Below, piece after piece: positions 52,264-61,541 of a stretch of DNA of 64,000 nucleotides. The notes under the pieces are model-generated. The model was not told where the DNA came from, did not search any database, and saw nothing but the letters and a program-made list of their open reading frames with translations. The stretch is from the NCBI RefSeq assembly GCF_022397955.1, contig NZ_JAKEUQ010000001.1, positions 1,647 to 65,646 on the forward strand, given 5' to 3'. Numbering within the stretch: the stretch's first letter is position 1; each line of letters starts with the position of its first letter. This DNA is from Vibrio sp. Isolate32. Its GTDB lineage: Bacteria; Pseudomonadota; Gammaproteobacteria; Enterobacterales; Vibrionaceae. Position numbers and translations under genes: made by a program.

Positions 52264-53793
52264 ATGAATTATTGGTTAGGTATTGATTGTGGTGGCACGT
52301 ATTTAAAAGCCGGCATCTACGACCAACAGGGGCGAGAAATTGGTGTATCTCGTTGCTCCCTCGAACTTATCTCGGAGCATTCAGGCTGGGTTGAGCGAGA
52401 TACGGCACAGCTATGGGCGTCTACCTGTGCAGTGATAAAGCAGGCTATTGAGGATACCCAAGTCGCCCCGTCACAGATTAAAAGTATTGGAATATCTGCT
52501 CAAGGCAAGGGGGTATTCTTGTTGGACAAGCAAGGTCATCCCATGCCGCGTGCGGTTCTATCTGCCGATCAACGTGCGATAGACGTGGTGAAAAAATGGC
52601 AGCGAGAGGGCATTCCAGAAGCGATTCATCTCAAGACAAGGCAAACCCTTTGGACGGGACACCCTGTGTCGATTCTACGGTGGTTTAAGGAATCATTGCC
52701 TCAGCAATATGACCAAATAGGTACAATATTCATGAGTCATGATTATCTTAGGTGGTGCTTAACAGGGCAAAAGCATTGCGAAATCACGAACATATCTGAG
52801 TCTAATTTTTATAATTTCGAAACGGGTCAATACGATGATGATCTCGCCGAATTGATGGGGATTCCCGAAGTTTTTGACGCACTACCCCCAATCATTGGCT
52901 CGACAGATGTCGCTGGTTTTGTGAAGGAGGACGCAGCTCAATTGACAGGTCTCAAGGTAGGTACTCCAGTCGTTGGCGGTGTTTTTGATGTGGTTTCGAC
53001 CACCATATGTTCTGGAATTCGGGATCCCCGGGCTTTGAACTTAACAATGGGCACTTGGTCGGTAACTACAGGTGTCACGGATCGCCTGATTGAGATCAAC
53101 GAATCTTATGTTAAGCCGCATGTGTTTGGCCACCACGCGCAAGAAGGTCAATACATTACTCACGATGCGAGTCCCACCTCTTCTGGTAATTTGGAATGGT
53201 TTACTGAGCTTTTTGATGATCAAGACTTCTCTGAAATAAACCGTTCAATTAGTGCGTTGCCAAAGCTAAGCTCGTCAGTGTTGTTTGCCCCATTTTTGTA
53301 TGGTTCTAACGCCGGATTAGGCGTCAAAAGCGGGCTATATGGAATCCAATCTTTTCATTCTAAGCCACAAATATATCAGGCTATTTATGAAGGGGTCGTG
53401 TTTAGCCATCTGTTCCACCTCGGTCATGTTCGCCTTCTTTACCCTAATCTCGAGTATTTGGTTGTATGTGGAGGCCCTGCTCGATCGAAAGAGTGGATGC
53501 AGATTCTGTCAGACGCCAGCGGACTTCCTGTTGTACTGCCTAAAATTGAAGAGACTGGCTGCTTTGGTGCTGCGATTGTGGCTATGGTAGGCAGTGGGGT
53601 TTACGTTTCAGTTGATCAAGCCATGGAGGGTATGAGTATCGATCAAGACAAGATCTTCCCCGACGGTAATGTTTTTTTGCCCTATCAGGAGAAAATGCAA
53701 AAGTACCGTGTGTACGTCGAATCTCTGGGCAAATTAGAGAACGCATTGAGCCAAATTACGTCCAGTAAAACAAGATTAGAGGAAGAACGATGA
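52264..53793 (+). CDS. lyxK: FGGY kinase, L-xylulose/3-keto-L-gulonate kinase LyxK
   Basis: A 509-residue FGGY-family kinase closely matching E. coli LyxK (YiaP neighbour) from YWLGIDCGGTYLKAGIYD through GISAQGKGVFLLD, RQTLWTGHPVSILRWFKE, HDYLRWCLTG, NISESNFYN, TPVVGGVFDVVST, GTWSVTTGVT, ASPTSSGNLEWFTE and FAPFLYGSNAGL to EETGCFGAAIVA. In E. coli the enzyme phosphorylates L-xylulose and 3-keto-L-gulonate. A 153-bp gap with a run of G/A bases precedes it. Its stop overlaps ulaD by 4 bases. Confidence 0.92.
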   Translation: MNYWLGIDCGGTYLKAGIYDQQGREIGVSRCSLELISEHSGWVERDTAQLWASTCAVIKQAIEDTQVAPSQIKSIGISAQGKGVFLLDKQGHPMPRAVLSADQRAIDVVKKWQREGIPEAIHLKTRQTLWTGHPVSILRWFKESLPQQYDQIGTIFMSHDYLRWCLTGQKHCEITNISESNFYNFETGQYDDDLAELMGIPEVFDALPPIIGSTDVAGFVKEDAAQLTGLKVGTPVVGGVFDVVSTTICSGIRDPRALNLTMGTWSVTTGVTDRLIEINESYVKPHVFGHHAQEGQYITHDASPTSSGNLEWFTELFDDQDFSEINRSISALPKLSSSVLFAPFLYGSNAGLGVKSGLYGIQSFHSKPQIYQAIYEGVVFSHLFHLGHVRLLYPNLEYLVVCGGPARSKEWMQILSDASGLPVVLPKIEETGCFGAAIVAMVGSGVYVSVDQAMEGMSIDQDKIFPDGNVFLPYQEKMQKYRVYVESLGKLENALSQITSSKTRLEEER

Positions 53794-54446
53794 TTCCTAA
53801 ACTACAAGTAGCTTTGGATGTGAATACCGAAGCAGAGGCATTAAAATCTGCAGAGGCGTTAGCACCGTTTGTTGATGTTTTGGAGGCAGGCACCTTGATT
53901 TGTTTTGCTGAAGGCATGTCAGTAGTGCGAGCATTGCGCTGTCAGCACCCTACTATCCCGTTAGTGGTGGATATGAAATTAGCTGACGCCGGAAAAGATC
54001 TTGGTGAAATGGCATTTAGTGCAGGTGGTTCGCTACTAACAGTCGTATGTGCCGCGCCACTTGCGACCATAGAGGGCGCTTTGCAGGTTGCCAATGAATA
54101 TGGTGGAGACATTCAGATCGAACTGTTCGGTGATTGGACATTCGAACAAGCCAGAGAGTGGCGAAAAATTGGGGTATCTCAAGCGATTTATCACCGGGGA
54201 AGAGACGCTCAAGCCAAGGGGCAAACATGGTTACAAGAAGACCTTGATTGTTTACAGCGTATGTGTGATTTAGGGTTCAAAATGTCGGTTACAGGAGGGA
54301 TTACTCAAGATACCTTGTCCTTGTTTGAGTATTTGCCCATAGATACTTTTATTGTAGGCCGAGCGTTACTTGATTCGTCTGACCCCAAAAAAGCGGCCAT
54401 TTCATTTAAAGAGACATTAACTGCATTATGGGGAAATAAAGAATGA
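53790..54446 (+). CDS. ulaD: 3-keto-L-gulonate-6-phosphate decarboxylase (UlaD/SgbH)
   Basis: A 218-residue OMP-decarboxylase-superfamily barrel. LQVALDVNTEAEAL (Asp near residue 9), LEAGT with the Mg-binding Glu, VVDMKLADAGKDLGEM with the catalytic D-x-K-x-x-D, and AIYHRGRDAQAKG with the His-Arg pair identify KGPDC. MSVTGGI and FIVGRALL bind phosphate. It converts 3-keto-L-gulonate 6-phosphate to L-xylulose 5-phosphate. Overlaps lyxK and ulaE by 4 bases on each side. Confidence 0.93.
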   Translation: MIPKLQVALDVNTEAEALKSAEALAPFVDVLEAGTLICFAEGMSVVRALRCQHPTIPLVVDMKLADAGKDLGEMAFSAGGSLLTVVCAAPLATIEGALQVANEYGGDIQIELFGDWTFEQAREWRKIGVSQAIYHRGRDAQAKGQTWLQEDLDCLQRMCDLGFKMSVTGGITQDTLSLFEYLPIDTFIVGRALLDSSDPKKAAISFKETLTALWGNKE

Positions 54447-55321
54447 CATACGTTGACGCTTCACGCACTCATCCTATTGGTATTTATGAGAAAGCACTAC
54501 CGAAACATTTAAGCTGGTCTGAAAGGCTAGCACTTGCCAAGTCTTGCGGCTTCGATTTTGTCGAGATGTCCATTGATGAAACTGATGGTCGGTTGGCTCG
54601 ATTGGATTGGTCTAAAGATGAGCGCAAATCTTTAGTCAACGCAGTCATTGAGACGGGGATTCGTGTGCCATCGATGTGTTTGTCAGGCCATCGCCGATTT
54701 CCTTTTGGTAGTCATGATCCAGAGACTCGTCAGCGTGCTTACTCTATTATGGAGAAGGCTATTATACTGGCTCAGGATCTTGGCATAAGAACGATCCAAT
54801 TGGCAGGTTATGACGTGTATTACGAAACGCAAGACGAAGATACATTGATGCGCTTCGAACAAGGCCTAAAGTGGGCTGTTGATCTGGCGGCAAAATCTCA
54901 GGTTATGATCGCAGTTGAAATCATGGATACGCCATTTATAAACTCGATCACCAAATGGAAAGCGTGGCAAGAAAAGGTCGATTCGCCTTGGTTTACTGTT
55001 TACCCTGATATTGGGAATTTATCCGCATGGGGAAATGATGTCACCGCTGAGCTGACATTAGGTATCAATCAAATAGCAGCGCTGCACCTTAAAGACACTT
55101 ATGCCGTAACAGAGACGAGTGAGGGCCAATTCAGAGACGTGCCTTTTGGCGAAGGCTGTGTTGATTTTGTTCAAGTGTTCAAAACACTCAAGGCGTTGAA
55201 CTACCGTGGGAGTTTCTTAATTGAAATGTGGACGGAGAAGGCTGAAGAGCCAGTAGCTGAGCTGATTAATGCTCGTCGCTGGATTGAGAAAAAAATGGAC
55301 CAAGGAGGCTGGCATGTTTAA
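54443..55321 (+). CDS. ulaE: L-xylulose-5-phosphate 3-epimerase (UlaE/SgbU)
   Basis: A 292-residue TIM-barrel epimerase: [85 protein letters not shown] [41 protein letters not shown] and GEGCVDF. The metal ligands are the Glu in EIMD, the Asp in PDIGN, the His in LHLKD and the Glu in LIEMW. It makes L-ribulose 5-phosphate. It overlaps ulaF by 8 bases. Confidence 0.94.
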   Translation: MTYVDASRTHPIGIYEKALPKHLSWSERLALAKSCGFDFVEMSIDETDGRLARLDWSKDERKSLVNAVIETGIRVPSMCLSGHRRFPFGSHDPETRQRAYSIMEKAIILAQDLGIRTIQLAGYDVYYETQDEDTLMRFEQGLKWAVDLAAKSQVMIAVEIMDTPFINSITKWKAWQEKVDSPWFTVYPDIGNLSAWGNDVTAELTLGINQIAALHLKDTYAVTETSEGQFRDVPFGEGCVDFVQVFKTLKALNYRGSFLIEMWTEKAEEPVAELINARRWIEKKMDQGGWHV

Positions 55322-56009
55322 ATCGTTAAAAGAAGAGGTTCTTGAAGCCAATCTGGCCCTTCCAAAGCATGGGTTGGTAACCTTTACTTGGGGGAATGTC
55401 AGCGCAGTGGATCGGGAACGAGGTGTGATCGCCATTAAGCCCTCTGGGGTCGAATATGAGGTGATGCAAGCCAGTGACATCGTTATAGTGGATCTCGAAA
55501 CTGGCAAGGTTGTGGAGGGCGACAAAAAGCCCTCATCTGACACGCCAACACACCTTTGCTTGTATCGCGCTTTCAATGACATTGGTGGTATTGTTCATAC
55601 ACATTCTCGCCACGCGACTATTTGGTCTCAGGCGGGGATCGATATACCCGCTTGGGGTACCACGCATGCTGATTATTTCTATGGTTCCATTCCTTGCACA
55701 CGGTCTATGTCTTCTGATGAAATACAAAGGGATTACGAATGGGAAACTGGCGAAATGATCGTAAAAACGTTTGATGAACGTCAGATTAATCCAAACCAAA
55801 TGCCAGCAGTTTTGGTCAATGCTCACGCGCCGTTTGTATGGGGAAAAGATGCATCAACCGCAGTTCACAATGCTGTCGTATTAGAAGAGGTGGCGTATAT
55901 GGGACTATTTTCAATACAACTATCGCCTAACCTTGGTTCTGTTCAGCAATCGCTGCTAGATAAACATTACCTGCGTAAACATGGATCCGATGCCTACTAT
56001 GGTCAATAA
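55314..56009 (+). CDS. ulaF: L-ribulose-5-phosphate 4-epimerase (UlaF/SgbE/AraD type)
   Basis: A 231-residue class II aldolase-type epimerase: [63 protein letters not shown] with the zinc-ligand histidines, [17 protein letters not shown] and [15 protein letters not shown]. Produces D-xylulose 5-phosphate for the pentose phosphate pathway. ATG 55314 follows AAGGAGG and gives the family N-terminus; an upstream frame start inside ulaE is not used. Last gene of the operon; a convincing plus-strand terminator was not seen. Confidence 0.95.
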   Translation: MFKSLKEEVLEANLALPKHGLVTFTWGNVSAVDRERGVIAIKPSGVEYEVMQASDIVIVDLETGKVVEGDKKPSSDTPTHLCLYRAFNDIGGIVHTHSRHATIWSQAGIDIPAWGTTHADYFYGSIPCTRSMSSDEIQRDYEWETGEMIVKTFDERQINPNQMPAVLVNAHAPFVWGKDASTAVHNAVVLEEVAYMGLFSIQLSPNLGSVQQSLLDKHYLRKHGSDAYYGQ

Positions 56010-56137
56010 CGATGCGGTATGGTTATACGATGCAAAGAAAAAGCAATAAAGGAGAGAATTCTCTCGTCTCGCAGAGTCGCTAGTGACGATAAGAACAGAC
56101 GCTCTTGAATGACTGTTTTGTTATTCGGTCTCACTCA

Positions 56138-56156
56138 AAAAACGCCCCGCAGGGCG
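56138..56156 (-). terminator. Terminator of the alkaline phosphatase gene
   Basis: AACGCCC / GGGCGTT stem; on the minus strand it is followed by TTTTTTGAG. It lies 29 bp past the stop of the phosphatase gene. Confidence 0.82.
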
Positions 56157-56184
56157 TTAAGTGAAGCTAGCAAAAAAGCTCAGG

Positions 56185-57762
56185 CTAATTTACTTGCTGT
56201 TTGATGTATTCACCAAGCTCAGAGTGATGCATGATTTTTGATACTGGCAATATCTTTTCTGCTGGTCCCCAAGCAAACACGTTCACAGGAGTATGGGTGT
56301 GCGTGCCTGTACCCCAAACAATGTTTTGACCAGTTGCTTGTTCTCGAGCAAGTAGGTTGCCACGGTCGTTATATGGGAAGAAAGCATCGAAATCGTTGAT
56401 GGCCGGGACATTCTCTTCAGAAAGATATTTGTGTTGCGCCAATCGATATGGATTTGGCTTACTTGCTAGCACCTTTTTCGCTTGTTCTGCGGTGATTGGA
56501 AATTCACTATTTTTGTTCACGATCCCAGCGAATTTCTCGGGCGTTTGCTCAGCTTTGTCGAGTTTTTGATACTCACTGATCATGCCGTAGTAGCTTTGTT
56601 TCTGGTTGTATAAACCATCAAGAATATCGAAGGCACCGAAGTTAAAGTTTGGCGCATAATCACGATCGGTAAAGGCTTCACCTGGGCGCTTTTGTGGCTT
56701 TGGTAGCTCACTTGATGAATAGCTAAAGCCGAAAGAGCCAGTTTCATGGTCTGCAGTCACGATTACGATGGTGTCTTCGCGATCTTTTGTCCATTCGTAT
56801 ACCGTTTGAATTGCTTCATCAAACTTAAGCAGTTCGTGCAGCATAGTACCCGCATCATTACTGTGCCCAGCCCAATCTATCTGTCCGCCTTCAACCATTA
56901 GGAAAAAGCCATCTTCATCTTTTGATAAGACGTTAAGCGCTTTTTGCGTCATCTCTTTTAGGCTCGGTTGTGTGCGTTCGCCACTCAGCTTTTTATTGCT
57001 ATATGCAATGCCATCGTCCATGCCAGAGTACGCGAATAGACCAAGTAATTTGTCGCCGTTAGCGTTGTCGAGCATATCTCGGTTAAACGCTAACTGATAG
57101 CCGTCTTTCTGGGCTTCAGCAAGAAGGTTGCGGTCATCTTTACGTTTTGACTTGAGGTAAACGTCACCTTGGGTTAGTTGCTCAAGTTGTTTGTAGGTTT
57201 CGCCTTTGTCATTGGTTGACTTAGGGATCCAGTGACGCAGTCCTCCAGATAGCATCACATCGACACCTGTTTCCAGCATATCGCTAGCAATATGGTTTTC
57301 TAGAGAGCGGTGTGGCTGATGCGCGGCGAATGCGGCAGGTGTAGCGTGAGTTAAGCGCGTATCGGAAACCAGCCCGGTCGCTTTACCCACTTTTTTTGCT
57401 TTCTCCAAAACGGTTTCTATGTGATTGCCTTGGGAGTCAATACCAATCACTTCTGAACCTGTGTAGATACCTGTAGCAAGCATGGTTGCTGAACAGGCAG
57501 AATCGACCACAATCGCATCTTCTGGGTGGGTAAGAGATGAACCAATCACGCCTTCTTGAGCAAGCTGATAAAGGGCGGTCTTTTGACCTTTATAGATTGA
57601 GTTAGGTGCTTGGTTTGCATAAGTCTCTAATAAGCCAACTTGTTGAGGTCCCATACCATCGCCAATCATTAGAATGACATTTTTGATTTCTGCTGAAAGT
57701 ACATTGAATGAGAGTGTTGACGTTGCCACTGCGGCAATAACAGGTTTCATAAAGTGCTTCAT
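56185..57762 (-). CDS. phoA: Alkaline phosphatase, cold-active Vibrio (VAP) type
   Basis: A 525-residue periplasmic phosphomonoesterase with signal peptide (cleavage after VLSA) and mature start EIKNVILMIGDGMGPQQVG. The nucleophile serine is in VVDSACSATM; metal ligands are in DGMGP, EGGQIDWAGHSND, VTADHETGSFGF and GTHTHTPVNVFAWGP. The reading closely follows the known cold-adapted Vibrio alkaline phosphatase, including its long surface insert around KPQKRPGEAFTDRDYAPNFNFGAFDILDGLYNQKQSYYG, a loop that reaches over the neighbouring subunit in that enzyme. AAAGGGATAAACA precedes ATG 57762. Confidence 0.96.
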   Translation of the reverse strand: MKHFMKPVIAAVATSTLSFNVLSAEIKNVILMIGDGMGPQQVGLLETYANQAPNSIYKGQKTALYQLAQEGVIGSSLTHPEDAIVVDSACSATMLATGIYTGSEVIGIDSQGNHIETVLEKAKKVGKATGLVSDTRLTHATPAAFAAHQPHRSLENHIASDMLETGVDVMLSGGLRHWIPKSTNDKGETYKQLEQLTQGDVYLKSKRKDDRNLLAEAQKDGYQLAFNRDMLDNANGDKLLGLFAYSGMDDGIAYSNKKLSGERTQPSLKEMTQKALNVLSKDEDGFFLMVEGGQIDWAGHSNDAGTMLHELLKFDEAIQTVYEWTKDREDTIVIVTADHETGSFGFSYSSSELPKPQKRPGEAFTDRDYAPNFNFGAFDILDGLYNQKQSYYGMISEYQKLDKAEQTPEKFAGIVNKNSEFPITAEQAKKVLASKPNPYRLAQHKYLSEENVPAINDFDAFFPYNDRGNLLAREQATGQNIVWGTGTHTHTPVNVFAWGPAEKILPVSKIMHHSELGEYIKQQVN

Positions 57763-57879
57763 TGTTTATCCCTTTTTATATAAGCGGGGTGATTAAAACA
57801 CTCGAATGTGTCAACTCTGTTTCATATTTATTTCATAAATATAAAATTGAGCAATAACTCAAATCTTTGGAATAGAAAT

Positions 57880-57908
57880 AAAAAAAGGCTCACATTTCTG
57901 TGAGCCTT
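57880..57908 (-). terminator. Terminator of the BCCT transporter gene
   Basis: AAAGGCTCACA / TGTGAGCCTTT stem; read on the minus strand it is followed by TTTT. It lies about 50 bp after the BCCT stop. Confidence 0.88.
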
Positions 57909-57956
57909 TGGCTTATTTAGGAGGGCCCAAACTCGTGGGCAGCGTCATGGCTAAAG

Positions 57957-59843
57957 TCAAGCAAGCGGTAGTTCTGCAACCACTTGGTTGAACGTGATTC
58001 GAGCATTCTGAGCCTGCTCAGATAACTCGACCTTTTTTGCTTGTGCGGCACTAAGATTACTCTCGGCCTGCTCAAGTGCTTGTTGTAGGTTCTCTGGTAA
58101 TTCGTGAGTTTCCATTTGCGAACCTTGTTCTAGCACATAAGCGCGAATTTCTTTTTTCACTGCTGCTAGCTCTGTATAAGCAACACGCTCTGACTCTGCA
58201 GCTTCTTGCGCAGCGTCTCTCTCTTTCTCAAACTGAGCCAGTGCCATACCTTCAGCTGACCATGGGTCCATGTCTGGCAGCTCTTCGATATTGATGGTTG
58301 GCTCGATGTACGCATCTTGGTGGCGTAAGTCGAGGCTAGTTGCACGCACTGCTGAAATCATCAACATGACAGAGATAGCCAGTAATGGCAGGCCGCCAAC
58401 AATCGCTGCGGTTTGTAGCGTACTCAAGCCACCCAGGAACATCAGAATTGTTGGTAAAAACGACAGTGTGAATGCCCAAAACATACGGTTCCAACGCATT
58501 GGTTCTTCTGTCACGTTGTTCTGAACAACAGAAGCAAGGATGTATGAGATAGAGTCAAAGGTAGTCGCCGTGAAAATGATACACAGTAGTGTAAACACTG
58601 CGATAACGATTGTGCTCATCGGCAACTGCGCCAGCATCGAGAAGATTGCTTTGGTTGCGCCTTCATCGTTAAGTACAGCCACAACATCCAGCTCACCAGA
58701 AAGCTGTAGAGATAGACCGTAGTTACCCAAGATCATGAAGAATAGGAAACAGCCGATAGAACCAAAGAAGATAGAACCTGACACCATTTGCTTGATGGTT
58801 CTGCCGCGAGAGATACGCGCTACAAATAGACCCATACTCGGTGCAAATACTAGCCACCATGCCCAGTAGAAAATCGTCCAGTCTTGCGGGAAGTGCGTGT
58901 TTTCGAATGTGCCGTAGCCACCAAATGGTTCAGCCCATGTTGCCATCACGAAGAAGTTAGACAATAGACGACCAATCGAGTCTAAACCGGTTTCTAGCAT
59001 GAAGATTGTCGGGCCGGCAATCAGTACGAATGCCAATAGACCCATTGCACCCCAGAAGTTGATGTTACTTAGGATCTTAATGCCTTTTTCTAAACCCGCA
59101 TAAGACGAGTAAGCAAAAATAGCAGTACAAACCAAAAGAACGGTCACTTGTGTTAGGTTGTTTTTCGGTAGGCCAAACAAGTGGTTCAAGCCTTCAGTGA
59201 TAAGAGGTGCTGCTAAACCTAAGGTTGTCGCGGCGCCGCCTAATAGGCCGAAAATGAATAGGATATCGACGATCTTTCCTGGTATGCCTTTGCTACGGTG
59301 TTCACCAAGAACCGGCATTAATGCACTTGAGATCTTTAGAACTGGCTGTTTACGTACGTAGAAGAAGTAAGCAATAGGAATTGCTGGGATTAGGTAGATA
59401 GACCATGCGATAGGCCCCCAGTGGAACAGACCGTAAGTTGCTGCCCAACGAACCGCTTCTTCACTGCCTGGTTCTAATTGGAAAGGAGGGGATTGGTAGT
59501 AGTAAGCCCACTCAATACAGCCCCAGTACAAGATACTTGCACCGATACCACCACAAAACAGCATTGCAGCCCATGAAGCGGTTTTAAACTCAGGTTCTTC
59601 ATCAGCTTCGCCGAGTTTAATTTGTCCCATATCACTGAACACCACGTACACCATAAATGCACAAGCCGCGAGGCCGAGCGCAAGATATAGAAAACCAAGT
59701 TGGTCAGTCATGAATGTTTTCGCAATCGCAATCCAGTCTGCACCTTGAGCTGGAAACAGAATGAGCGGGAAAACTATCGTGAGGAGTAGTGCAATAGCAC
59801 CAAAGAAGGTTGGCTTATCGATAAGCTCAAAAGTGTTTTTCAC
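57957..59843 (-). CDS. BCCT family betaine/choline/carnitine transporter with C-terminal coiled coil
   Basis: A 628-residue secondary transporter, about 12 membrane spans in residues 1-520. Family marks are GIGASILYWGCIEWAYYYQSPPF, YGLFHWGPIAWSIYLIPAIPIAYFFY, the FGLLGGAATTLGLAAPLITEGLNHLFG segment and WTIFYWAWWLVFAPSMGLFVARISRGRTIKQ with the tryptophan-rich substrate box. Residues about 530-628 are a charged, helical, cytoplasmic tail with heptad-like patterns (AQFEKERDAAQEAAESERVAY..., LEQAESNLSAAQAKKVELSEQAQNA), longer than usual. Substrate (betaine, choline, carnitine or DMSP) cannot be told. Likely monocistronic. Confidence 0.9.
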   Translation of the reverse strand: MKNTFELIDKPTFFGAIALLLTIVFPLILFPAQGADWIAIAKTFMTDQLGFLYLALGLAACAFMVYVVFSDMGQIKLGEADEEPEFKTASWAAMLFCGGIGASILYWGCIEWAYYYQSPPFQLEPGSEEAVRWAATYGLFHWGPIAWSIYLIPAIPIAYFFYVRKQPVLKISSALMPVLGEHRSKGIPGKIVDILFIFGLLGGAATTLGLAAPLITEGLNHLFGLPKNNLTQVTVLLVCTAIFAYSSYAGLEKGIKILSNINFWGAMGLLAFVLIAGPTIFMLETGLDSIGRLLSNFFVMATWAEPFGGYGTFENTHFPQDWTIFYWAWWLVFAPSMGLFVARISRGRTIKQMVSGSIFFGSIGCFLFFMILGNYGLSLQLSGELDVVAVLNDEGATKAIFSMLAQLPMSTIVIAVFTLLCIIFTATTFDSISYILASVVQNNVTEEPMRWNRMFWAFTLSFLPTILMFLGGLSTLQTAAIVGGLPLLAISVMLMISAVRATSLDLRHQDAYIEPTINIEELPDMDPWSAEGMALAQFEKERDAAQEAAESERVAYTELAAVKKEIRAYVLEQGSQMETHELPENLQQALEQAESNLSAAQAKKVELSEQAQNARITFNQVVAELPLA

Positions 59844-59975
59844 GAGTATTATTCCATTAAAATGAGAGAGGAATTATGGAATGAACTCGTTTTTCTGACC
59901 TAATCGGGTCTATTGTCGTGACGACAAATCGCTTTTATTTTGAATAAAATACGATCAAGGACTAAGCGGGTAAGG

Positions 59976-60329
59976 CTATATTAAAGCAAGAAGAATACCG
60001 CCTACGGTTGCCGCTGCGGACAAGTATTGCCCCGCTGAATAAGAACCGTCATCTTCTTCTTCGATCTTATCTGGATGATCCATACCTAGAGCGCCATGAG
60101 CAAATGATTCAACTTTATCGCTTACTGTCGCGTTTTCTGCTTCGACTCTTTTCGCTTCTTTATCGATTTCTTTAAGGGCAGATAAGAGTGCTTTGCCCTC
60201 TTCAGAAAGTTTAACTGTGTTTTGCTCAACCTTAAGCGGTGCAGGCTTTTCAGCTTCGCTAACTGAACTCTTAGCGTTCATCTGCGAAGGCGAATATAGC
60301 TGAGTGTTACTCGTTCCTACTGGCGTCAT
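59976..60329 (-). CDS. Small protein with hydrophobic C-terminal tail, unknown function
   Basis: A 117-residue protein: polar N-terminus (MTPVGTSNTQLYSPSQMNAKSS), a helical charged middle (VKLSEEGKALLSALKEIDKEAKRVEAENATVSDKVESFAHGALGM), an acidic stretch (DKIEEEDDGS) and a hydrophobic glycine-containing tail (SAGQYLSAAATVGGILLALI) ending at the C-terminus. AAGGAGAGCTAT supports ATG 60329. The plan suggests a tail-anchored or membrane-associated protein; I do not recognise the family. Confidence 0.75.
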   Translation of the reverse strand: MTPVGTSNTQLYSPSQMNAKSSVSEAEKPAPLKVEQNTVKLSEEGKALLSALKEIDKEAKRVEAENATVSDKVESFAHGALGMDHPDKIEEEDDGSYSAGQYLSAAATVGGILLALI

Positions 60330-60512
60330 ATAGCTCTCCTTATCTATCCTTAAACATAGTATCGGCAGAGGTGTGAAAAACTTGTGCAATTAATCATCGA
60401 TAGTGATGTTTTTTATTCGCACATTACATTTTCTTCTGCTTAATCAAAACTGCTTGGTAAATAAGCAATTCCTATGCCGATACCCATGTTCAAACTAAGA
60501 AGCTAAGCGAGC

Positions 60513-61466
60513 TTAGTCACATGGTAGGTCTGAGCTACGTTTAGACAGGTGTTTGTATGCCTTCATACGGTTCTCTTTCTGAACAAAACGCACCGGTGGA
60601 GACAATACTTGTAGTTGGTAATCACTTGAATCTGAAGACAAGGCTTCGACAGGTGTGATGATGGCAACTTTCAGGTCAGGATTACGACGCGAGATAGAAG
60701 CGGCTGTGCCTAACCCACCTTCAGTATGGAACTTACCAGCGACATGAATCACCTGTTTGTCAGGGTTCGTTGCTAGGTAATCGACAATCGAATCCGCCAT
60801 GGTTTCATCCCAAGTTGCTTGAGCGGCAAACTGCTTTTCAGTTTGTTCAGGCGTACCGTGGTGCATCGATGCCATGAATTTGTCTTTGTATGGGCTATCG
60901 CCAGTATTCACCTCAGCAGCTACCCAGTCTCGTTGCTTTGTAGAAAGTTGGTCTAGATACGGTAACCCTTTACGGCCAATACACTGAACAAAAGGCTTAG
61001 GCGCATTTGCCGCGATAACATCTAAGTTATTCGCTTTTGCGAACTCTACTAATGCGCGGTAATCGCTTTCGTAATTTGGCCAAGCGGCAGCCTTGGAGAT
61101 AAACACCTGTTCACCAATCTCACCGTTTAGGTATTGGTTAAGCGTGTCTTGGTGCTCGCGGGTAAATTGCTCCATTGATAGGGCAATGTTTGAATCTGCG
61201 TTTTGACACGCTTTTAAGAAGTCAGTCTGAAAGCGGTGGATTGCGGAGTGAGTGTGCCATTCGCCAATAAGAATAACGTCAGCGTTTAGCAGCTCTTGTG
61301 GTAAAGCGTTAAGAGAAAGTGCTTGGCCTTGTGGAGAGGCAAACTGATAATCGTAGTAGGTGGAAACGGTTTCCGGTTGAAGCACTTTTTGAGAAGTGTT
61401 TTCTGAAGGTTGATTAGCACAAGCTGTGAGAAGAGTGGTTAATCCGATAAGAATAATACGTTGCAT
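60513..61466 (-). CDS. ChaN family lipoprotein
   Basis: A 317-residue lipoprotein: signal peptide with lipobox LLTAC (Cys16). The mature domain is of the ChaN/DUF399 haem-binding family: DVILIGEWHTHSAIHRFQTDFLKAC, SMEQFTREHQDTLNQYLNGE, AAAWPNYESDYRALVEFAKANNLDVIAANAP, QATWDETMADSIVDYLATNP and VIHVAGKFHTEGGLG. In Campylobacter ChaN binds cofacial haems; a part in iron uptake here is only suggested. Located between the tail-anchored protein and rlmA, all on the minus strand. Confidence 0.9.
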   Translation of the reverse strand: MQRIILIGLTTLLTACANQPSENTSQKVLQPETVSTYYDYQFASPQGQALSLNALPQELLNADVILIGEWHTHSAIHRFQTDFLKACQNADSNIALSMEQFTREHQDTLNQYLNGEIGEQVFISKAAAWPNYESDYRALVEFAKANNLDVIAANAPKPFVQCIGRKGLPYLDQLSTKQRDWVAAEVNTGDSPYKDKFMASMHHGTPEQTEKQFAAQATWDETMADSIVDYLATNPDKQVIHVAGKFHTEGGLGTAASISRRNPDLKVAIITPVEALSSDSSDYQLQVLSPPVRFVQKENRMKAYKHLSKRSSDLPCD

Positions 61467-61541
61467 GAAATGCCTCCTTGAAGAACACGCATACTAAAGG
61501 AGGCAAGATGAGCTTTCAATGCAAACGATAATCAATATCAA

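Noticed and set aside
57780..57850. Possible Pho box upstream of the alkaline phosphatase (two TTTCAT blocks 11 bp apart)
   Set aside because: The blocks are in the wrong orientation relative to the gene and deviate from CTGTCAT; the match is within chance for such AT-rich DNA.
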